From Candidatus Altimarinota bacterium (GTDB lineage: Bacteria; Patescibacteriota; Gracilibacteria; RBG-16-42-10), in the NCBI GenBank assembly GCA_017984655.1, contig JAGNZB010000033.1, forward strand, positions 1-12,517: a DNA stretch of 12,517 nt, read 5' to 3'. Below, one piece after another: positions 1 to 6,757 of this stretch. Position 1 is the first letter of the stretch. Every line of letters begins with the position of its first letter. Under the pieces are notes generated by a model. The model saw only the letters and a program-made list of their open reading frames with translations, was not told the DNA's origin and did not search any database. Position numbers and translations under genes: made by a program.

Positions 1-159
1 GCCCATATCAAATCGATAACCTTTGGCTTCAAAAACACTCGCGCGTCCACCAACCATTTCATTTTTTTCAAGCACAGTCACTGCGAATCCCTTCTTGGCT
101 AGTAAGTTGGCGGTCGCAAGACCACCGATGCCACTACCAATAATTACTACTCTTTTCAT
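1..159 (-). CDS. crtI: Phytoene desaturase (CrtI-type), N-terminal fragment
   Basis: Only the first 53 codons lie in the window; the gene runs off the left edge. The translation begins MKRVVIIGSGIGGLATANLL and continues through VLEKNEMVGGRAS to a YRFDMG-like stretch. This is the Rossmann FAD-binding start of the CrtI/amino-oxidase family: the GxGxxG dinucleotide loop at residues 9-14, the acidic residue at the end of beta 2 (E32) and the following GGRA motif. CrtI enzymes desaturate phytoene stepwise to zeta-carotene, neurosporene or lycopene using FAD, at the membrane. The start is the ATG at 157-159, 9 nt after the alkD stop, so it is co-transcribed with crtE and crtB upstream. No Shine-Dalgarno is visible. 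The phytoene desaturase assignment rests on the N-terminus plus the crtE-crtB context. A related carotenoid oxidoreductase (CrtN, CrtO or CrtD type) cannot be excluded from 53 residues. Confidence 0.85.
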   Translation of the reverse strand, partial: MKRVVIIGSGIGGLATANLLAKKGFAVTVLEKNEMVGGRASVFEAKGYRFDMG

Positions 160-168
160 AAATAATTT

Positions 169-873
169 CTATTTAGCCAAATAAGCTTTTCTTTCATCAG
201 GGGAGAACCTTTCAATTGCATAACGCAAACTTGTTCGTGGTAACTGGTGGCGGTATTGATTGAGGAACTTTACCAACACAGTTTTTTCTTTTTTGCCCAC
301 TTCACGAAGCATCCAACCCATTGCCTTGTGGATCAGGTCATGTTTGTCTTTGATCAATGCTTGGCAGACTACTAATGTGGGTTGAAACTCACCTTTGAGA
401 ATGAAATAGTGCGTGCTGACGATGGCGATCCGACGTTCCCACAATGAAGATGACTGGCTGAGTAAGCGTAGGACATCATGATTCTCAGGGTGTTCGCCGA
501 GGTACTCACCGACAATCTTTCGCGCACTGAGGTCGACTAAGTCCCAGTTATTGATCCATTCCGTAGAGCACATATAAAAAGCAAAGATGCTCTGGCGATC
601 CAAAGCACTACCGTGAGCGTACTGGTAACACAATATCATCAAGGCAATCGCCCGTTCTTCATGCCACTTTGATTGCATGAGCTCGGTGATTTCTTCATGT
701 GTGAGATCACTATATTGTTTGGCAAGTTTTCTCAATACTGGCACTCTGATACCAAGGAACAAGTCTCCTTCACCATATTCTCCTGGTCCAGTGCGAAAGA
801 AGCGTTGGGCAAAGGTAGCAGCTTGAGGGTCTTTGAGCTTTTGAATCTCGGTTTTGAGTTGGCGAAGAGGCAT
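169..873 (-). CDS. alkD: AlkD-type DNA alkylation repair glycosylase
   Basis: 234 aa, matching the roughly 237 aa of Bacillus cereus AlkD, a HEAT-like-repeat DNA glycosylase that excises cationic alkylpurines (N3- and N7-alkyl) without base flipping. The catalytic and binding positions known for AlkD are present: W110 and D114 in the NNWDLVD segment, R148 in WERRIA, and W187 in HKAMGWMLREVGK (B. cereus W109, D113, R148, W187). The protein is all-helical with no signal peptide, so cytoplasmic. It starts at the ATG 871-873, 28 nt after the crtB stop, and ends 9 nt before crtI. It is therefore embedded in the carotenoid gene string, and a DNA repair gene there is unexpected. No Shine-Dalgarno is seen; the sequence just before the ATG is pyrimidine-rich. 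The family call is firm; a link to carotenoid synthesis is only positional. Confidence 0.93.
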   Translation of the reverse strand: MPLRQLKTEIQKLKDPQAATFAQRFFRTGPGEYGEGDLFLGIRVPVLRKLAKQYSDLTHEEITELMQSKWHEERAIALMILCYQYAHGSALDRQSIFAFYMCSTEWINNWDLVDLSARKIVGEYLGEHPENHDVLRLLSQSSSLWERRIAIVSTHYFILKGEFQPTLVVCQALIKDKHDLIHKAMGWMLREVGKKEKTVLVKFLNQYRHQLPRTSLRYAIERFSPDERKAYLAK

Positions 874-901
874 AAGGGGAAATCAATAAGGTGACTATAT
901 A

Positions 902-1759
902 TTAGCTCACCATCGCCTGAGCAAGTAACCATATTTTTTCAGTCTTCGACGTCCGTGCCCGACCGGCATAGACATTGTAGTGCTGATCTTCGATTTTCTT
1001 CAAAATAGCGGCATACAAGCGACTGGCCACCTTGACTGCCAACTGACCGTGAGGGTGTAGCATCATAATCCCCTTCTCAGCTTCCAGGTACAGCTCACGT
1101 GCCCTAGCTATTTGCCACTTGAGCATATGAATGAATGCATCATTGCAAACTCTGGAGTGAATAGTGGTGGGGTCGATCTGAAATAACTGGAGCTCGCTTT
1201 GGGGTATGTAGATGCGCTGGCGCTGCTGCCAATCTTCATCAATGTCGCGGAGAAAGTTGGTGAGTTGCATGGCATAGCCCAACTTTTCAGCATAGCGCAA
1301 GGCTTCAGCGTTGCTGAAACCAATAATATAGGTCAGCATCAAGCCCACTACAGCAGCTGACCCATACATGTACTGCTCAAGCTCTTTATAGGTGGCATAG
1401 GTGGATTTCTCCGTATCCTGAAGCATTGCCTGAAAGAAAGATTCACTATAGTGATAAGGAATATGGTACTGATGAAAAATCACTTGTGCTGCATACAATA
1501 CTGGGTGCTCACTAGTTTGTTGTTGGTAGGCATCTTGCCATTGTTTTTGGTGGGCCAATAATTGTGATCGTGCCACACTGGTATCATGGCAATTGTCGAC
1601 GATCTCGTCAGGGAGGCGAAAAAAAGCATAGAGGACATGCACGGCGTCACGGATGTCTGGGGGAAATAACTTGGTGGCAAAATAGTAACTAGTGCCATGT
1701 TGTTTGTTGATCAGTTTTGCTTGAGCAACTCCTTCGAGATAGCGGGGATCAGTACTCAT
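902..1759 (-). CDS. crtB: Phytoene synthase (squalene/phytoene synthase family)
   Basis: 285 aa, typical for bacterial CrtB. It condenses two geranylgeranyl diphosphates via prephytoene diphosphate to 15-cis-phytoene, the committed carotenoid step. The first Asp-rich motif is DEIVD (residues 51-55) after YAFFRLP. The second is in QLTNFLRDIDED (165-176), with D172 and D176 placed to bind Mg2+-diphosphate, followed by the RIYIP segment (182-186) typical of the family. The N-terminal SYYFATKLFP motif (24-33) is also family-typical. The start is the ATG 1757-1759, separated by one nucleotide from the crtE stop (TAA at 1763-1761), so the two genes are probably translationally coupled. Squalene or diapophytoene synthase are the alternatives (C15 substrates). 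The adjacent prenyl synthase with GGPP-type features and the downstream crtI favour phytoene. Confidence 0.92.
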   Translation of the reverse strand: MSTDPRYLEGVAQAKLINKQHGTSYYFATKLFPPDIRDAVHVLYAFFRLPDEIVDNCHDTSVARSQLLAHQKQWQDAYQQQTSEHPVLYAAQVIFHQYHIPYHYSESFFQAMLQDTEKSTYATYKELEQYMYGSAAVVGLMLTYIIGFSNAEALRYAEKLGYAMQLTNFLRDIDEDWQQRQRIYIPQSELQLFQIDPTTIHSRVCNDAFIHMLKWQIARARELYLEAEKGIMMLHPHGQLAVKVASRLYAAILKKIEDQHYNVYAGRARTSKTEKIWLLAQAMVS

Positions 1760-1760
1760 G

Positions 1761-2801
1761 TTAGGCTTGGCGATTACGAATATAAGCTATCATGGAGAGC
1801 AAAGCTGACTGACTTGGCCTATTCCAAGATCTGACCAACCCCTCAGCCTGGTCGAAATAGTGAGTCATTTGTTGCTGGGCATAATTGACAGCCCCGCTAT
1901 TGTTGAACATCAGCCTCAACTCTTGTTGCTGAGCTTGAGTAATTGGTTTTCCCCAATACTGGTGCAACAAGTACTGCTCAGGGGGAGTGCCATGATCCAA
2001 AATGTATTGTGTATAATAGGTATGTTGATGAGCAGCAAGATCCGAAAAAGTACTTTTGCCTAGAGCTGACTCTTCATTGAGAAGATCAAATAGATCATCT
2101 TGGATCTGAAAGGCTAGGCCCAATGCAGTGCCGATATTTCTGCACGCTTCGTAGTCAGATTGTGCCCCATCGGCAAGGGCGACGCCTAGTTGCAATGGGT
2201 AAATGAAGCTATAGCTAGCAGTTTTGAGCAGCATCTTTTGTTGTAACTCTGCTTCACTGACGGTACTGCGGGTCGTAAGATCGACATCAATCATCTGACC
2301 AATAACCAGCTCGTCAATCATTTTCATTACTATTGGCAGCACCTGTCCTGTGGTCGCCAAGGGGACAAGTACTTGATATACCCAGCCAAACAGCATATCG
2401 CCAGCTAAGACTGCTTGGCTCGCAGCCACATGGTCTAGGTCACCATGACGATTATCTGTTTGTAGTCTTTGTTTGGCAAAGACATGCGTGGTGGTAATCC
2501 CCCGCCTTTCATGGCCATGATCCATCCAATCATCATGAATGAGACTGAAGGTGTGTAGCAATTCCAGTGCAATACCCAACTGGATAATTGCATGATGATC
2601 GTGGCCACCCAGAGCCTGGTAAACTAGGTAGCAGAGATAAGGGCGAACACGTTTGCCTCTACTAGTGATCAGTTTGCAGCTATGAATTACTTGATCACGA
2701 ACAAAAGGAACTGTCGTCAGCTCAATAATGTCGGCCATTTTGTGCTCGCACCAAGACTGAAGCTCTTGATTGAATTGCTTCTGAAATTCGACGATCTCCA
2801 T
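1761..2801 (-). CDS. crtE: Polyprenyl (geranylgeranyl) diphosphate synthase
   Basis: Trans-isoprenyl diphosphate synthase that elongates allylic diphosphates with IPP. From the ATG at 2799-2801 it is 346 aa. An in-frame GTG at 2829-2831 would add 10 residues. The ATG is preferred because it leaves about 48 residues before GKRVRP, as in E. coli IspA. Family marks: GKRVRP, a first Asp-rich motif DDWMD in LIHDDWMDHGHERRG, GQMIDVD, KTA and a second Asp-rich motif DDLFD in FQIQDDLFD. The first motif has no two-residue insertion (DDxxD), and a Phe sits five residues before it. In published chain-length rules that combination fits a type I (archaeal-style) GGPP synthase. C20 product is thus inferred and suits the crtB one nucleotide downstream. 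Purely FPP or longer-chain output cannot be excluded. The 57-nt gap upstream shows no convincing promoter. Confidence 0.88.
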   Translation of the reverse strand: MEIVEFQKQFNQELQSWCEHKMADIIELTTVPFVRDQVIHSCKLITSRGKRVRPYLCYLVYQALGGHDHHAIIQLGIALELLHTFSLIHDDWMDHGHERRGITTTHVFAKQRLQTDNRHGDLDHVAASQAVLAGDMLFGWVYQVLVPLATTGQVLPIVMKMIDELVIGQMIDVDLTTRSTVSEAELQQKMLLKTASYSFIYPLQLGVALADGAQSDYEACRNIGTALGLAFQIQDDLFDLLNEESALGKSTFSDLAAHQHTYYTQYILDHGTPPEQYLLHQYWGKPITQAQQQELRLMFNNSGAVNYAQQQMTHYFDQAEGLVRSWNRPSQSALLSMIAYIRNRQA

Positions 2802-2858
2802 AGATAAAAACCACAAGTTTTTCTTGCACACTTTACTGACTACATTTCAAAGAAGCAA

Positions 2859-3470
2859 CTAGCGCTCTGCTCTAAATTGCGGGAGTTCTGCGATAGTGGG
2901 ACGTTTTGCTGCACGTTCTTTGATTTTGTGAATCACATAGCCAAAGGCATTGAGATCGTATTGGTTGACTGCGATCCAAAAATCTTTGCTAGTAGATTGG
3001 AGATGAGCGATCATTTCAGCACTGCGGGGCGATGGCGTCGTACTGGGTAGTTCCGCAAGCTCACCCTCCAAGTAAGCGACAAAATTTAAGTAACGATGAT
3101 ACTGGTGTAGTGGGAAGGCTTGTATGCACAATGCTTTCATCTGATCTAAGGGTTTTGGGGTAAGGTCTCTTAGGTCTAAAATCTGTCTATACGCGGTTTC
3201 CATTATTGTTCGATTCTGATCCAAACTAGCAATCATCTGCAGTATTTCATCGACAAGATGATCATGGAGCGCTTGAGCCTGATCGAGACGACCGACTACG
3301 GACGCAAACGCTATGCACATGTCTTTTAGTTCTTGAGGAGTCACCATACTGGTCAGTGTCACTATCTGGGGTGGTGTTTCTCTCAATCTACCTAACTGAG
3401 GAAGCAGGAGCTGCAGTCTTTCATCTAGTCCTGTAAGATTGTCGTTGCCATACACGGTGTCTGCAGCCAT
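2859..3470 (-). CDS. Hypothetical helical protein in the trmB-carotenoid string
   Basis: 203 aa from the ATG at 3468-3470, which lies 5 nt after the trmB stop. An in-frame TTG at 3489-3491 would overlap trmB and is less likely. I do not recognise a family. The sequence is predicted mostly alpha-helical, with heptad-like stretches (for example LDERLQLLLPQLGRL near the start and LHDHLVDEILQMIASL in the middle), no signal peptide, no membrane segment and no cysteine-rich or nucleotide-binding motif. The C-terminus is basic (HKIKERAAKRP then FRAER). It lies between trmB and crtE on the same strand and is probably co-transcribed with both. Whether it works with the tRNA methyltransferase, the isoprenoid enzymes or neither cannot be told from the sequence. 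Confidence 0.75.
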   Translation of the reverse strand: MAADTVYGNDNLTGLDERLQLLLPQLGRLRETPPQIVTLTSMVTPQELKDMCIAFASVVGRLDQAQALHDHLVDEILQMIASLDQNRTIMETAYRQILDLRDLTPKPLDQMKALCIQAFPLHQYHRYLNFVAYLEGELAELPSTTPSPRSAEMIAHLQSTSKDFWIAVNQYDLNAFGYVIHKIKERAAKRPTIAELPQFRAER

Positions 3471-3475
3471 AGGTG

Positions 3476-4126
3476 CTAAGTAAATGACCAACTGACATAA
3501 TGAATTTTCTTACCTCGGGCGAGGTATTTTCGTTCAAAAGTGGTCAGAAGTGACACTGTAGCACTAATGGGATTTTCATGCACATCAGCTGTTTGGTAGT
3601 GGATAGTACATGGCGTGTCTGCAAGTACCGTCAAAGCGTAGGCATAGAGACCTTCATTATCAGTCTTGAGATGGATAATGCCTCCCGGACGCACAATTTG
3701 GCGATAGATTGCTTGGAACTGAGGGGAGACTAGTCGCTTCTTTGCTTCTTTCTTACGTGGGAATGGATCGGGAAAAGTAATCCAGATTTCGTCGACTTCC
3801 CCGGGTGCGAAGTATTCTTGTGCCCTTTCAATCGGTAACCGACAAAAGCGAACATTGACCAGGCCCGCTTGGAGGGCATTGGTGGCTCCATGCCAAAGAC
3901 GATCCCCTTTTTTATCAATGCCGACAATGTTTACTGATCGCTGAAGAGTACCCAACTGAACTGCAAAGTCACCCTTACCACAACCGAGTTCTAGCAATAA
4001 AGCCTGCTTATTCTCAAATCGAGCTCCCCAGGTACCAGGTAGTGACTTTGTGGTCTCAGGGGAGCTATCAATTACTAATGGCAGGGTGTTGAATTCTGCT
4101 AAATGTTGGCGTTTTCTTCGAGGCAT
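3476..4126 (-). CDS. trmB: tRNA (guanine-N7-)-methyltransferase TrmB
   Basis: SAM-dependent Rossmann methyltransferase forming m7G46 in the tRNA variable loop. From the ATG at 4124-4126 it is 216 aa, the normal size for bacterial TrmB. Visible motifs: N-terminal RRKRQHLAEF; SAM motif I LLLELGCGKGDFA; motif II VGIDKKGDRL; the signature EIWITFPDPFPRKKEAKKRL; LKTDNEGLYAYAL; and the C-terminal substrate-binding TTFERKYLARGKKIHYV. A TTG 13 codons upstream keeps the frame open, but it lies upstream of a good -10 box (4148-4153). The ATG, which also gives the family-typical MPRRKR start, is therefore chosen. It is the first gene of the minus-strand string that continues into crtE-crtB-alkD-crtI, so carotenoid genes may be expressed from a housekeeping promoter. 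Confidence 0.94.
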   Translation of the reverse strand: MPRRKRQHLAEFNTLPLVIDSSPETTKSLPGTWGARFENKQALLLELGCGKGDFAVQLGTLQRSVNIVGIDKKGDRLWHGATNALQAGLVNVRFCRLPIERAQEYFAPGEVDEIWITFPDPFPRKKEAKKRLVSPQFQAIYRQIVRPGGIIHLKTDNEGLYAYALTVLADTPCTIHYQTADVHENPISATVSLLTTFERKYLARGKKIHYVSWSFT

Positions 4127-4147
4127 GGTGCAAAAGTTTCCGCTGCC

Positions 4148-4176
4148 ATCATAGTGATCAGTCAAGACTTTTCCAA
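4148..4176 (-). promoter_or_regulatory. Sigma70-type promoter of the trmB-crt gene string
   Basis: On the minus strand: -35 TTGGAA (4176-4171), 17-nt spacer, -10 TATGAT (4153-4148). There are 21 nt between the -10 and the trmB ATG, predicting a leader of about 15 nt. It places the alternative TTG start of trmB upstream of the transcript. Confidence 0.6.
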
Positions 4177-4183
4177 CTAAAAT

Positions 4184-4192
4184 TGTTAGGAT
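4184..4192 (+). promoter_or_regulatory. Possible extended -10 promoter of the nuclease gene
   Basis: TGT followed by TAGGAT forms an extended -10 whose end is 21 nt before the nuclease ATG, the same gap as at other promoters in this window. No good -35 is visible (only AAGACT at 17 nt), so this is tentative. Confidence 0.3.
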
Positions 4193-4213
4193 GGGATTAC
4201 TAAGCTTCTCCTG

Positions 4214-4798
4214 ATGACTACCAAATTTGCCTACTGGCTCGGTATCTTCTTGCTTGTTCTCGTGATCTCAATCAGCGTCTTGAGTACCCCACTGGTAACG
4301 CGATGGCTCACTGACGAGTCGGTTCCTCAGCTAGCACCGCAGAATGGAGTAGCGTGGTTTACGGTCGATCGAGTAATCGATGGTGACACGATAGTGCTGA
4401 ATACGGAGGAGATTGTGCGCTACATCGGTATCGATACTCCGGAGCTAAGACATCCTCAGATGGGTAAGCAGTGCTATGGGGAGGAAGCAAAGTTGGCAAA
4501 TGAAGCATTACTGGAGGGGCATCAAGTACGATTAGGAGTGGATATCAGTGAGGCTGACCGGTATGGACGATTGCTTCGTTACCTTTATCGTGACGATGGA
4601 GTCTTTATCAATGATGCTTTGGTACGAACTGGATTTGCTTTTGCTTATCCTTATCCACCTGATGTTCGAGAACAACCATTGCTAGCTCAGAGTCAGGCTG
4701 AAGCTAGACAGAAAGAACTGGGTGTCTGGAGCAATTGTGTGATCACCCAAACACCAGCTTCAGGCTATTTTCATACCCAGACACTTACTAGTAATTGA
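4214..4798 (+). CDS. Membrane-anchored or secreted thermonuclease (SNase-like)
   Basis: 194 aa staphylococcal-nuclease-like protein that hydrolyses DNA/RNA phosphodiester bonds with Ca2+. Residues 7-29 form one strongly hydrophobic helix, an uncleaved anchor or signal peptide, so the catalytic domain (about 47-174) should face outside. The micrococcal nuclease active-site residues are present: DGDT with D56/D58 (D19/D21), R69 in VRYIGIDTPE (R35), D74 and E77 (D40, E43), and R119 in DRYGRLL (R87). The C-terminal part keeps NDALVRTGFAFAY and the EARQKELGVWS helix. C87 and C175 could form a disulfide. The start is the ATG at 4214, with TM immediately following and no Shine-Dalgarno. It is divergent from trmB and convergent with the SLH gene. 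A likely role is extracellular nucleic-acid digestion for nucleotide salvage; that is inference. Confidence 0.92.
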   Translation: MTTKFAYWLGIFLLVLVISISVLSTPLVTRWLTDESVPQLAPQNGVAWFTVDRVIDGDTIVLNTEEIVRYIGIDTPELRHPQMGKQCYGEEAKLANEALLEGHQVRLGVDISEADRYGRLLRYLYRDDGVFINDALVRTGFAFAYPYPPDVREQPLLAQSQAEARQKELGVWSNCVITQTPASGYFHTQTLTSN

Positions 4799-4806
4799 GC
4801 CAACAA

Positions 4807-4840
4807 AAAAGAGTAAGGCTGATTTTGCCCTTACTCTTTT
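4807..4840. terminator. Bidirectional intrinsic terminator between the nuclease and SLH genes
   Basis: A perfect 12-bp inverted repeat (AAAAGAGTAAGG at 4807-4818 with CCTTACTCTTTT at 4829-4840) with a 10-nt loop. On the minus strand the stem is followed by six T residues; on the plus strand it ends in TTTT. It sits just after the nuclease stop and just after the SLH gene stop, in the right place to end both convergent transcripts. Confidence 0.85.
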
Positions 4841-4864
4841 GAAGGTCGCAAGTTTTAGTGATGC

Positions 4865-6184
4865 TTATTTTGTAGCAACGACATAAGCACTGGTATCATA
4901 GCGGAAATAACGATAGGTTGACCATTCACTAGCAAGGCCATTGCTTGCCAATGCTCTTACTCTGACTCGGAACTGGTTATCCCCAGCAAGTGGCTGAGTC
5001 TGTAGTGAAGTCTCTGTGACGGTGGTGCTACTAGCGCCAAGCCAAAGTGTGCTGACACTGACACAAGTATCACATGCCAACTCCATCTCGTATTTGTAAG
5101 CTCCAGTCACTGGTGTCCAGCTGATATTGGTGCGACGAGGATAGGTAGCCAGGGTTTGGTCAGGGTTTGGAGCGAGGATGGTTGGTGCTGCAAGAGTTTG
5201 GACATTTGGAGCTGTAGGAGCTACTGCTGGTGTGACATAGCGGAAGTAACGGTATGCTGACCAGTCACTGTACTGACTACTAGCCACTGCTCTGACACGG
5301 ACACGGAACTGATTGTCACCAGCCAAAGGTGGAGTAACGAATGAGGTCTGTGTAGTCTTATAGTTGTTTGGTGAAAGCCACATCGTGGTAGTGCTGACAC
5401 AAACATCACAAGCTAATTCTATTTCATAATAATCAGCGCCAGACACTGCTGTCCAACTCAGCTTTGCCTCACGTGGATAATTTCGGAGGATCTCGTCACT
5501 GGTAGGAGTAATGATTTGTGGGGCTGTCAGTGCAAATGGACTTTCATTGTTGGCCTTTTTGATTTGACGAGCCAAGAGTTCAGCCATTTCACCACGAGCA
5601 AACTTGTTGTCATCACTGACATTGGGGACTGTAAAGAGCTGTTTGCTAGCCTTGTCTTCATAGGCCTTGTACCAAGGATTGGTCACTTGCTCAGGACGAA
5701 GCCCGAGAGTGTTCATGCTGATTTTCAATGCTTCTTGATAACTGACAGGCGCATTTGGTTTGAATGAGCCATCGGGGAAGCCATTGATGATTTGGTTGCC
5801 TTGAGCATAACAAATGTACTTGGCATACCACATGTTTTTGTCGACATCGGAGAAACACTGAGTATCAGTCTGGGCCTCGATATTGGTATTGTTGGCAAGG
5901 AATACCATCTTGAGTAATTCAGCGCGAGTCACGGTATTGTCTGGACGAAAGCTCTGATCACCAAAGCCCTGAACAATGTTTTTATTTTTGACGTAGGTAA
6001 TTGCATCAGCATAAGGGGTGACAGCACTTACATCTTTGAATGTCACTGCTGTACTGACTTGAACATTGGCATTCAGGTCGGCAGCATTGGTACTTGCTTG
6101 CGGAATCAGTAATAAACTAACACTGAGGAGCAAGCAACTAGTGGTAAACAGGTTGTCTGAGAGACGAACTCGAGTCGATGACAT
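4865..6184 (-). CDS. S-layer homology protein with two Fn3-like repeats
   Basis: 439 aa exported surface protein. Residues 1-35 form a signal peptide (hydrophobic core 16-28, likely cleavage after NAA near 35). Three SLH domains follow: about 49-93 (FKDV...YVKNKNIVQGFGD.SFRPDNTVTRAELLKM), 111-157 (FSDV...NQIINGFPDGSFKP) and a weaker one at 169-206. SLH domains usually bind pyruvylated secondary cell-wall polymers and hold the protein to the cell surface. The C-terminal half has two homologous Fn3-like beta-sandwich repeats (about 222-316 and 333-429), both with ACDxCVS, a WL segment, PLAGDNQFRVRVRA and a closing YRYFRY. Cysteines come in pairs (110/125, 259/262, 371/374), suggesting disulfides outside the cell. 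Single gene; a possible extended -10 (TGC-TAGGGT, minus strand 6217-6209) lies 24 nt before the ATG. Its target is unknown: structural S-layer, adhesin or receptor are all possible. Confidence 0.9.
   Translation of the reverse strand: MSSTRVRLSDNLFTTSCLLLSVSLLLIPQASTNAADLNANVQVSTAVTFKDVSAVTPYADAITYVKNKNIVQGFGDQSFRPDNTVTRAELLKMVFLANNTNIEAQTDTQCFSDVDKNMWYAKYICYAQGNQIINGFPDGSFKPNAPVSYQEALKISMNTLGLRPEQVTNPWYKAYEDKASKQLFTVPNVSDDNKFARGEMAELLARQIKKANNESPFALTAPQIITPTSDEILRNYPREAKLSWTAVSGADYYEIELACDVCVSTTTMWLSPNNYKTTQTSFVTPPLAGDNQFRVRVRAVASSQYSDWSAYRYFRYVTPAVAPTAPNVQTLAAPTILAPNPDQTLATYPRRTNISWTPVTGAYKYEMELACDTCVSVSTLWLGASSTTVTETSLQTQPLAGDNQFRVRVRALASNGLASEWSTYRYFRYDTSAYVVATK
4898..5521 (-). repeat. 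Tandem Fn3-like repeat pair inside the SLH gene
   Basis: Two roughly 95-residue coding units (about 5521-5237 and 5188-4898 on the minus strand) are clearly duplicated. Both contain a YPR...SWT.V.GA.YE.ELACD.CVS core and an identical AGDNQFRVRVRA block, joined by a short Pro/Ala-rich linker (about residues 317-332). Confidence 0.8.
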
Positions 6185-6365
6185 AGTAAATAAGGTTAGT
6201 CACCGGTAACCCTAGCACATTGACCATATGCACAGGAAACTAGCTCTGCATTTTCGCTTGCCGAATCGCTAGTTCAGTTCTAAGTGGGAGCATGGTGATT
6301 ATGAAGAGGTGCATTATGCCAGTGGACTGAAACTGTATGTATCGATCAAAAACAAGCCGTGTACT

Positions 6366-6394
6366 TCCGACACATCCTCGCTCCGTGCTACAGT
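6366..6394 (+). promoter_or_regulatory. Possible extended -10 promoter for the small membrane protein
   Basis: TGC-TACAGT (6386-6394) forms an extended -10, 21 nt before the ATG at 6416. A partial -35 (CCGACA, 6367-6372) lies 16 nt upstream of the hexamer. The match is moderate. The rest of the 231-nt divergent gap (6185-6415) shows no gene or clear repeat. Confidence 0.35.
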
Positions 6395-6415
6395 GTCTCT
6401 ATCTGAATCTGTCTT

Positions 6416-6667
6416 ATGAGAATTCCTGCTTTGCTTTCGATGTTCTTGAGAAGACGTTCTCTTGCTGCAAAACCACTGGTAGTGTTTATTTTGCCGCTCA
6501 TTGAGACTCTCTTGGGCAAAGATTTCCTAGATAATCAGCTAGCTAGCTATACTCGAGCAAAGCTGCTTGTAAAGAGAGTGATTATTTGTCTTGGAGTATT
6601 GGTAGTAGTATTTGCTATGCTGCTTTTGGTGATCATGATCTTGTTGATCAAAGAGCTTTGGGGTTAG
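6416..6667 (+). CDS. Small hypothetical membrane protein
   Basis: 83 aa, start ATG 6416. A basic N-terminus (RRR at 12-14) is followed by a moderately hydrophobic stretch (20-33), and residues 52-79 form one long, very hydrophobic helix (IICLGVLVVVFAMLLLVIMI) ending in KELWG. The protein is most likely a single-pass membrane protein with its C-terminus at the membrane boundary. No conserved motif is recognised. It lies on the plus strand 24 nt upstream of the next ORF's earliest ATG and may share its transcript. The small palindrome TTACTT-tct-AAGTAA (6678-6692) after its stop has no T-tract and is not a convincing terminator. Being short and unrecognised, it could be a false ORF, but the membrane-like composition and the promoter-like box upstream support it. 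Confidence 0.55.
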   Translation: MRIPALLSMFLRRRSLAAKPLVVFILPLIETLLGKDFLDNQLASYTRAKLLVKRVIICLGVLVVVFAMLLLVIMILLIKELWG

Positions 6668-6757
6668 TATCTCTTAGTTACTTTCTAAGTAATGAGCCAG
6701 CTACTAGGCAGGGTGATTTTTGTGTGGGATACTAGTAGTTGCTTTAATCATCATCTT

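Noticed and set aside
3471..3491. TTG start for the unknown protein overlapping trmB
   Set aside because: An ATG 7 codons downstream gives a clean 5-nt junction with trmB.
4796..4813. TGA at the nuclease end read as glycine (code 25, as in some Gracilibacteria and Absconditabacteria)
   Set aside because: The family-length genes in the window contain no in-frame TGA, whereas recoded genomes use it often. Reading through would add only six residues before a TAA in the terminator stem.
5516..5767. 83-residue ORF on the plus strand
   Set aside because: Antisense to the third SLH domain, with no recognisable feature.
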